NCBI RefSeq assembly: GCF_001612845.1
Contig: NZ_BDBF01000027.1
Coordinates: 59,817 to 123,816, forward strand
Direction of reading: 5' to 3'
Length of the DNA stretch: 64,000 nucleotides
From: Nocardia elegans NBRC 108235
GTDB taxonomy: Bacteria; Actinomycetota; Actinomycetes; Mycobacteriales; Mycobacteriaceae
Shown here: positions 58,468 to 64,000 of the stretch, piece by piece
Numbering within the stretch: position 1 is the first letter of the stretch
Layout of the letters: every line of letters begins with the position of its first letter
Notes under the pieces: model-generated
What the model was told of the DNA's origin: nothing
What the model saw: only the letters and a program-made list of their open reading frames with translations
Database searches by the model: none
Translations under genes and position numbers: made by a program

Positions 58468-59574
58468 ATGGGTGCCGCAACCGATGTCGCCGTGGTCGGC
58501 GCCGGAATCGTCGGACTGGCCACGGCTCACGCGTTACGCCGAGCCGGGCTCTCGGTCACCGTGTACGAGTCGGGCCGGCCCGGCGGCGGTCAATCGGCCG
58601 GTCAGTCCCGGATCTTCCGCCACGCGCACACCGATCCCCGGCTGGTCGAGATGGCGGTGGCCGCCCGTCGCATCTGGCGCGAGTGGGAAAGCGACTTCGG
58701 CACCGAACTGATTTCGCGGGACGGGGCGGTCGCGCTCGGAGCCGGCGTCGCGGACAAGCTGGAGATCCTGCGGCGGACGCCCGGAGTCGACGCCCGCAGT
58801 ATCGACGCCGAGGAACTGGCGACCCGGCTGCCACCGCTGGCCGACTACGACGGCCCGGCCATGCTGGACGCGACCGGCGGCTCCATCCGCACCGTCGCCG
58901 CGATCGACGCACTCACCGATCGGTTGCGCGATGCGCTGGTCACCGATCACGTCCTCACGCTGCGGCACACCGCCGCCGGGACCGTCGAAATACGCACCGG
59001 CACAGCCTGTTCGGAATTCGGCAGCGTCGTCGTCTGTGCGGGCCGCGGTACCGCACCGCTGGCCCGGTCACTCGGCCTCGCCCTGCCGGTCCAGGTGTCC
59101 GCGCACGTCCGCGTGACCTTCCGTCCGCGATCGGCGCCGCCCACCACACTCGCCACGCTGCAGGACAGCAGCGGCGCATTCGGCGAAACCGGCATCTACG
59201 CCGCCGCCTTCCCCGGCAACACCCAGTACGGGCTCGGACTGAGCGATTCCGTGCCGAGCAGCGACGGCGGATCGGTCGATCCCGCGGCTCTGGCCGGGCT
59301 GGCCGACCGCGCCACTGGCTACGTCCGCCGCGCACTCCCCGGACTCGCACCCGAACCGGACGGTTACGTGCACTGCTGGGTGACTCGGCTGCCGTGGGGT
59401 GAGGACGGTCTGGCCGCCTGGCAGGACGGCGCCGCCACCTTCCTCGCCGGGCACAATCTGTTCAAACTGGCCCCGGTCCTGGGCGCCACACTGGCCGACA
59501 GCATCACCACCGGACAACCCGCCGCCACCGTGCACCCGTCGCGGCGCCTCGGCGATCCCGCCGCCGACCGGTAG
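58468..59574 (+). CDS. FAD-dependent oxidoreductase, DAO family (sarcosine/amino acid oxidase-like)
   Basis: 368 aa. Rossmann loop GAGIVGLATAHAL at residues 11-23, VYESGRPGGGQSAGQSRIFR (substrate/FAD-binding His-Ala-Arg region) and the late WGEDGLAAWQDGAATFLAGHNLFKLAPVLG typical of monomeric sarcosine oxidase and N-methyltryptophan oxidase-type proteins. Oxidises an amine with FAD and O2. No His/Cys flavinylation site can be asserted. It has a GCGGAG site before the ATG and no close downstream partner. Confidence 0.83.
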   Translation: MGAATDVAVVGAGIVGLATAHALRRAGLSVTVYESGRPGGGQSAGQSRIFRHAHTDPRLVEMAVAARRIWREWESDFGTELISRDGAVALGAGVADKLEILRRTPGVDARSIDAEELATRLPPLADYDGPAMLDATGGSIRTVAAIDALTDRLRDALVTDHVLTLRHTAAGTVEIRTGTACSEFGSVVVCAGRGTAPLARSLGLALPVQVSAHVRVTFRPRSAPPTTLATLQDSSGAFGETGIYAAAFPGNTQYGLGLSDSVPSSDGGSVDPAALAGLADRATGYVRRALPGLAPEPDGYVHCWVTRLPWGEDGLAAWQDGAATFLAGHNLFKLAPVLGATLADSITTGQPAATVHPSRRLGDPAADR

Positions 59575-59672
59575 AGCACTACCGTCGAAAGTACTTAAGC
59601 GCGACAGATTCCCGGTCGCCCGGAACTCCATAACTTTGTGGTCGGAACGTCACCACCACGAAGGAGAATCCC

Positions 59673-60041
59673 GTGAGCGACATCAACGACCTGGTCGAGC
59701 GCTACCTCGCCGTCTGGAACGAGACCGATCCCACCGCCCGCGCCGCGCAGATCGCCGACCTGCTCACCGACGACGCCGAGTACACCGATCCGCTGGTATC
59801 GGTGCGCGGTCACGCCGGCCTCGACGCGGCCGTCGCAGCCGTTCAGCAGCAGTTCGCCGGACTGGAATTCGGTCTCGGCGGCCCGATCGACAGCCACCAC
59901 GGCATCGCCCGCTTCACCTGGCACCTGGGCCGGCCCGGCGAGGAGCCGCTGGTGATCGGCTTCGACGTCGCCGTGCTCGGTGACGACGGCCGACTCCGCC
60001 AGATCCTCGGCTTCCTCGACAAGGTGCCCACCGGCGCCTGA
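59673..60041 (+). CDS. SnoaL/NTF2-like domain protein
   Basis: 122 aa from a GTG with AAGGAG upstream. The cone-shaped NTF2-like fold is indicated by LVERYLAVWNETDPTARAAQIADLLTDDAEYTDPLVSVRGHAGLDAAV and the strand IGFDVAVLGDDGRLRQILGFLDK. Such proteins act as cyclases, isomerases or substrate-binding domains. It starts a three-gene unit with a haloperoxidase-like hydrolase (46 bp on) and an MFS exporter (43 bp further), perhaps a small resistance or biosynthetic set. Confidence 0.8.
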   Translation: MSDINDLVERYLAVWNETDPTARAAQIADLLTDDAEYTDPLVSVRGHAGLDAAVAAVQQQFAGLEFGLGGPIDSHHGIARFTWHLGRPGEEPLVIGFDVAVLGDDGRLRQILGFLDKVPTGA

Positions 60042-60086
60042 TCCCTCCCCGACACCTCTCTCCCCATCCCCAGAAAAGGACCGGTC

Positions 60087-60902
60087 ATGTACTTCACCAC
60101 CACCGACGGAACCACCCTCGCCTACGAGGACTACGGCACGGGCGAGCCGATCGTCTTCGTCGCCGGCGCCATGCTCAACACCGAGATGTGGGAATACCAG
60201 ATTCCGTACTTCACCGACCGCGGCTACCGCTGCATCGCCCTGGACCGGCGCGGCCACGGCCGCTCGGATCGCCCGTCCACCGGCTACGACATCGACACCA
60301 CCGCCGACGATCTCGGCGCCCTGCTCGATCATCTCGACCTGCGCGGCGCCACCCTGGTCGGGCATTCCACCGGCGGTGCGGAGATCGCGCGGTATCTGGC
60401 CCGCCACGGTGAAAGCCGCGTCGCGCGAGTGGTCTTCCTCGCGGCGATCCTGCCCTTCATGAAGGCCACCGACGACAACCCCGACGGCATCCCGGAGGCG
60501 ATGCTCGACGCGCTGCTGGACAGTGTGCGCACCGATCGCGGCCGGTGGCTGGCCCGCCAGTCGCAGATCTACTTCAACACCCACCTCAACCCGGACGTCT
60601 CGCCGGAACAGGTCGACGTCACCTACCGTCAGTGCCTGTCCACCGCGCCGTGGGCGACGCTGCACATGCAGCAGGCGGTCTTCCACTGCGACAACCGGGA
60701 AGCGTTGCGCGGCATCACGGTTCCCGCGCTGATCGTGCACGGCGCCCTGGACTTCTCCGCGCCCGCAGAGGTCACCGGCCGGCGCACCGCCGAACTGATG
60801 CCGAAGGCCGTCTACAAGGAGTACCCGACCGCCGGTCACGGCCTCTACACCTCGCACGCCGCCGAGTTCAACAACGATCTCCTGGAATTCGTCAAGGGCT
60901 GA
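60087..60902 (+). CDS. Haloperoxidase-like alpha/beta-hydrolase
   Basis: 271 aa, AAAGGA before the ATG. Non-heme chloroperoxidase/esterase group: VAGAMLNTEMWEYQIPYFTDRGYRCIALDRRGHGRSDRP, elbow GHSTGGAEIARYLARHG, Asp in GALDFSAP and His in TAGHGLYTSHAAEFN, the family's terminal block. Works as an esterase or, in vitro, as a perhydrolase or haloperoxidase. It forms part of a tightly spaced run with the SnoaL-like and MFS genes. Confidence 0.86.
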   Translation: MYFTTTDGTTLAYEDYGTGEPIVFVAGAMLNTEMWEYQIPYFTDRGYRCIALDRRGHGRSDRPSTGYDIDTTADDLGALLDHLDLRGATLVGHSTGGAEIARYLARHGESRVARVVFLAAILPFMKATDDNPDGIPEAMLDALLDSVRTDRGRWLARQSQIYFNTHLNPDVSPEQVDVTYRQCLSTAPWATLHMQQAVFHCDNREALRGITVPALIVHGALDFSAPAEVTGRRTAELMPKAVYKEYPTAGHGLYTSHAAEFNNDLLEFVKG

Positions 60903-60944
60903 GCGAAACCCTTTGTCCCGCAGCACAATCACCGAGGAACACCC

Positions 60945-62378
60945 ATGTCCACACCCACCCTGCTCGCCTCCGGTACCCGCCCGGCGAGCGCACCACCCGC
61001 ACGCGCCACCCTGCTCGTCCTGCTGGCCGGGATCTTCATGGCCACTTTGGACTTCTTCATCGTCAACGTCGCGATCCCCGACACCCAGGCCGATCTGCAC
61101 GCGAGCAGCGCCACCATGCAGTGGGTGGTCGCCGGCTACGGCCTGGCGGTCGCGGCCGGACTGATCACCGGCGGGCGACTCGGTGACCTGTACGGCCGCC
61201 GCCGACTCTACGGCCTGGGCATGGCGGTGTTCACCGTCGCATCGCTGGCCTGCGCCCTTGCCGGGGGCGCCGGCGAACTGGTCGTCGCCCGGATCGCGCA
61301 GGGCGCCGGGATGGCGCTGCTGATGCCGCAGGTTCTGGGCATCATCAGCGTGGTGTTCACCGGTGCGCGCCGAGTGCGCGCCTTCGCCGCCTACGGGCTG
61401 GCGATGGGCTTGGCCGCGGTCTTCGGCCAGCTGATCGGCGGGCTGTTGATCCAGGCCGATCTGTTCGGACTGGGCTGGCGCACCATCTTCTGGATCAACG
61501 TGCCGGTGGGTGCGCTCACCCTCGCGCTGCTGGCCCGGCTGGTTCCCGAATCACGCGGAGACGGCGGCACCCGGCTGGACCGGCTCGGCGTCGGCCTGAT
61601 CGCGACCGCCCTGGTGGCGGTGGTGTTGCCGCTGATCCAGGGCCGGGAACAGGGCTGGCCGCTGTGGACCTGGATCTCACTGGCCACCGCGGCCGTGCTG
61701 GTCGCCGTCTTCGTCGCCGCGGCACGGCGATCGGCAGCCCGCGGCGGGGAGCCGTTGGTGAATCCCGCCCTGTTCGCCGAACGCTCGTTCGCGGTCGGTT
61801 CGATCATCGCGCTGAGCTACCAGATGACCATGGGATCGTTCTTCCTGTTCCTGGCGCTGTATCTGCAACAGGGGCGCGGCTTGTCGGCCCTGGGGTCGGG
61901 CCTGCTGTTCCTCGCGCTGGGCGCGGCGTACTTGTGCACCTCGATGCTGTCGGAGCGAGCAGCGGCACGGATCGGGCGGCAGGTCGTCGCCGTCGGAGCG
62001 GTGCTGCAGGCCGGCGGATATCTGCTGCTCGCGCTCACCGCGCACGAGCTCGGCGGCAGCGGTTCGGTGCTCGACCTGCTGCCGGCGATGATCGTCGCGG
62101 GAGCGGGAATGGGCCTGGCGCTGGTGCCGATGCCCGGCATCGTGCTCGCGGGCGTGACGCCGGAGCACGCGGCCGCCGCGGGGGGCGTGCTGGCCACCGC
62201 ACAGCAGGTCGGTGGCGCGGTCGGGATCGCGGTGGTCGGCATCGTCTTCTACGACCGCCTAGCAGCGCCCGGCGGATTCGTCCCGGCGTTCGTCGCGAGC
62301 CTGGTGCCGATGGCGCTGCTGTGCCTGCTCACCGCGGTGCTGGTGCAACTGCTCCCGTCCCCCCGCCTCCGCAAGTAG
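60945..62378 (+). CDS. MFS exporter, DHA2 (EmrB/QacA) family, 14 TM
   Basis: 477 aa. The first helix motif FMATLDFFIVNVAIP (D-x-x-x-V-N-V-A) is the DHA2 hallmark, followed by TGGRLGDLYGRRRLYGLG (motif A) and GLALVPMPGIVLAGVTPEHAAAAGG. About 14 hydrophobic segments are spaced evenly along the chain. It is a drug:H+ antiporter of the cytoplasmic membrane. Last gene of a three-gene set, closed by a strong hairpin; a LuxR-type regulator lies convergent on the other side. Confidence 0.87.
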   Translation: MSTPTLLASGTRPASAPPARATLLVLLAGIFMATLDFFIVNVAIPDTQADLHASSATMQWVVAGYGLAVAAGLITGGRLGDLYGRRRLYGLGMAVFTVASLACALAGGAGELVVARIAQGAGMALLMPQVLGIISVVFTGARRVRAFAAYGLAMGLAAVFGQLIGGLLIQADLFGLGWRTIFWINVPVGALTLALLARLVPESRGDGGTRLDRLGVGLIATALVAVVLPLIQGREQGWPLWTWISLATAAVLVAVFVAAARRSAARGGEPLVNPALFAERSFAVGSIIALSYQMTMGSFFLFLALYLQQGRGLSALGSGLLFLALGAAYLCTSMLSERAAARIGRQVVAVGAVLQAGGYLLLALTAHELGGSGSVLDLLPAMIVAGAGMGLALVPMPGIVLAGVTPEHAAAAGGVLATAQQVGGAVGIAVVGIVFYDRLAAPGGFVPAFVASLVPMALLCLLTAVLVQLLPSPRLRK

Positions 62379-62384
62379 ACAATC

Positions 62385-62415
62385 GCGGCCCCCGGTGTTC
62401 GCCACCGGGGGCCGC
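62385..62415. terminator. Strong bidirectional terminator
   Basis: A perfect 13-bp stem (GCGGCCCCCGGTG) with a five-base loop TTCGC between the convergent MFS gene and the LuxR-family gene. Confidence 0.75.
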
Positions 62416-62431
62416 GGCATGTCCGCATCCG

Positions 62432-64000
62432 TCAATGTAGTTGCTCCGCAATGGTTTTCAGCTCGCCGCGCGAGGTCACCCCGAGTTTCGGGTACGCCTT
62501 GTAGAGGTGGTAGCCGACGGTGCGATGACTGAGGAACAACTGGGCGGCGATATCGCGATTGGACAGGCCCTGGGCGGCGAGGCGAGCGATCTGCAATTCC
62601 TGCGGGGTGAGACCTGTTACCGCGGGCGGCCGCGAATCCGATCGTGTGCCGGTCCCTCCCGGGGCAGCGCCGGTCGCGACGAGTTCGGTGCGGGCGCGTT
62701 CGGCCCAGGGGCGCATGCCGATTCGCTCGAACATATCCAGCGCCTCGGCCAGCACCGTTCGCGCCTCGCTCTTGCGACGGGCCCGGCGCAACCATTCGCC
62801 GTAGAGTTGCGCGGTGCGGGCGTATTCGACCGGACGCACCTCGCGGTCGTGCAGCTCCAGCGCCCGTGTGAAGTGCGCTTCGGCACGGTCGTCGTCGGAC
62901 AGCAATGCGCGGCAACGCAAGACGAGCGCCTCGGCCCACGGCTGCCGGACCGTCGTGGCCCAGTCGGCGAGCCGATCGGCGTGGGGTTCGGCCCGGCCGG
63001 CGGCGCCGACCCGCACCGCGGCCTCGACCAGATCCGGTATCGAGCGCATCGCGCACAGGTGATGGCGCAGCGGGTCGCGGGTCAGCCGCTCGAAGCGCGA
63101 CAGCGCGGATTCGGCTCGGCCCGAACCGAGTTCGAGCAATCCCAGCGACCAATGCGCCCACGCCGCACCGGGCGAGACGGAACCAGGTGTGCTGTCGGCG
63201 AGCCCCGCCTCGGCGTACTGCCGGCACCGCTGCTCGTCGCCCTCGGCGGCATGAATATGCGCGAGGACGCTGCTGAGCTGGCTGACCCATTGGCGCTGAC
63301 CCAGATCTTCGGCCAGCCGCAGCGCCTCGGCCGCGGTGGTTCGCGCATCGCGCAGACGACCGGTGAAGATCTCCACTTCGGCGGCGAAGAACAACGTGGT
63401 CGGCAGGCGGCCGGCGGCACCGGCGCTGCGATAGTCCCGGGTCAGCGCATCGGCCGGACCGTAGACGGCGGCATCCTGGCCGCTGGCCAGCGCCACGCCG
63501 CACAGCATCAGCCGCACCTGATCCGGTACCGGTCCGCGCCGCGCGGATTCTTCCAGAGTTTGCGTCAATTCCCGTGGCGCGCAGGCGGTGTCGCGAGGAT
63601 CCAGAACGCTCGCCATATAGGTCACGACCGGACACAGGGGATCAGTGTCGGCCAGCGGCACGGCGGTCAACTGCGCCACGCAGTCGCGGACATGCTGTTC
63701 GCCCAGGTACCAGCCGGTGTGCAGGGCCTGGACGAGCATGGTCGCCGCCAGCGTGGGATCGCGGTCGGCGACCTGCGCGGCGCCGTCGCGCAGCAGCGCG
63801 TCCGCCTCCGCGAAACGGCCCTGCCAGAAGTGCGCGAGGCCTTCGACATGCGCGAGGCGAGCACGCAATTCGATTGTCGCACCCGGTCTTCCGGCCGCAC
63901 GGCGGGCAAGCCCCGCGGCACGCTCCAGATCGCCCGCGTTCAAGGCGGATTGGGCGGCCAGCGCCTCGCGGTGCGCGCGCAGTCCGGGCTCCGCGGTGAG
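62432..64000 (-). CDS. LuxR-family regulator, LAL type (5' end outside window)
   Basis: 522 codons are visible and the frame is open to the window edge. The C-terminal LuxR HTH is complete: LTPQELQIARLAAQGLSNRDIAAQLFLSHRTVGYHLYKAYPKLGV. Upstream the region is built of TPR-like helix pairs rich in Ala/Leu/Arg (ARLAHVEGLAHFWQGRFAEADALLRDGA and many more). This order suits large ATP-binding LAL activators, whose AAA+ domain would lie beyond base 64000. Its target is unknown. Confidence 0.85.
   Translation of the reverse strand, partial: LTAEPGLRAHREALAAQSALNAGDLERAAGLARRAAGRPGATIELRARLAHVEGLAHFWQGRFAEADALLRDGAAQVADRDPTLAATMLVQALHTGWYLGEQHVRDCVAQLTAVPLADTDPLCPVVTYMASVLDPRDTACAPRELTQTLEESARRGPVPDQVRLMLCGVALASGQDAAVYGPADALTRDYRSAGAAGRLPTTLFFAAEVEIFTGRLRDARTTAAEALRLAEDLGQRQWVSQLSSVLAHIHAAEGDEQRCRQYAEAGLADSTPGSVSPGAAWAHWSLGLLELGSGRAESALSRFERLTRDPLRHHLCAMRSIPDLVEAAVRVGAAGRAEPHADRLADWATTVRQPWAEALVLRCRALLSDDDRAEAHFTRALELHDREVRPVEYARTAQLYGEWLRRARRKSEARTVLAEALDMFERIGMRPWAERARTELVATGAAPGGTGTRSDSRPPAVTGLTPQELQIARLAAQGLSNRDIAAQLFLSHRTVGYHLYKAYPKLGVTSRGELKTIAEQLH

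Noticed and set aside
1..64000. CRISPR arrays, tRNA/rRNA genes, insertion sequences, prophage
   Set aside because: No regularly spaced repeats, no cloverleaf or rRNA sequence, no transposase or integrase found by eye.

Overview
The window is high-GC, densely coded DNA from a mycolic-acid actinobacterium. Nocardia is the best guess; Rhodococcus or another member of the Mycobacteriales is possible. This rests on a CYP125-type steroid hydroxylase with a KstR-type operator, KshA/HsaC/HsaA-like sterol-ring enzymes, an F420-type luciferase-like oxidoreductase, an IdeR-type iron box, SigF-like promoters (GTTT-N15-GGGTAT) and many TetR/alpha-beta-hydrolase pairs. I saw no tRNA, rRNA, CRISPR array, insertion sequence or phage gene.

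Layout. 1-3.2 kb: end of an SGNH acyltransferase, a secreted LpqC-like esterase, a gene-poor stretch, and a PNPOx/F420-like small protein. 3.0-8.4 kb: a TetR gene with a coupled 58-codon ORF, divergent from an amidase and a nucleoside hydrolase, followed by an AraC/metallo-hydrolase divergent pair. 8.6-13.7 kb: a DUF1254/DUF1214 protein, a class I terpene synthase with an altered metal motif, a PAS-GGDEF diguanylate cyclase, and a CYP125-like P450 behind a KstR box.

13.9-33.5 kb is a catabolic island. Operon A (21.2-15.7 kb, minus) encodes an extradiol dioxygenase, an FAH-family enzyme, an acyl-CoA ligase, a 26-aa ORF and an MhpA-like flavin hydroxylase, every junction being a 4-base stop/start overlap. 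Operon B (25.7-22.0 kb, minus) encodes a C-C bond hydrolase, an extradiol dioxygenase with an apparent frameshift, and a second flavin hydroxylase. A second C-C hydrolase diverges from it. Operon C (32.0-28.5 kb, minus) encodes HsaA-like, HsaC-like and KshA-like enzymes and a small CxxC protein. Together they provide hydroxylation, meta ring opening, hydrolysis, hydration and CoA activation of aromatic or steroid intermediates. Two paralogous TetR regulators, another TetR and an IclR gene are interleaved, and a repeated TGAYGA-N2-TCRTCA-like palindrome sits before both operons A and B.

33.5-40.4 kb: a methyltransferase, an NmrA-like reductase, a TetR/membrane-protein pair with twin operators, a zinc-less MDR reductase, a secreted Ala/Pro/Gly-rich protein and small membrane proteins. 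40.7-50 kb: a molybdenum hydroxylase locus (FAD subunit, a fused Fe-S/Mo subunit, a membrane-anchored ABM-domain protein, a 359-aa protein I do not recognise, a guanine-deaminase-like protein, XdhC), then an orphan tatA and a PucR/CdaR-type regulator; purine-like heterocycle catabolism is the best guess. 50.2-64 kb: a HAD phosphatase, a hydrolase/ArsR divergent pair, stress-type small proteins behind SigF-like promoters, a nitroreductase, an epoxide-hydrolase-like protein, DedA, an IdeR-box-controlled hydrolase, a DinB/mycothiol-type protein, a D-amino-acid/sarcosine oxidase-like flavoprotein, a SnoaL-like protein, a haloperoxidase-like hydrolase, a 14-TM MFS exporter and the 3' part of a LuxR-family regulator.
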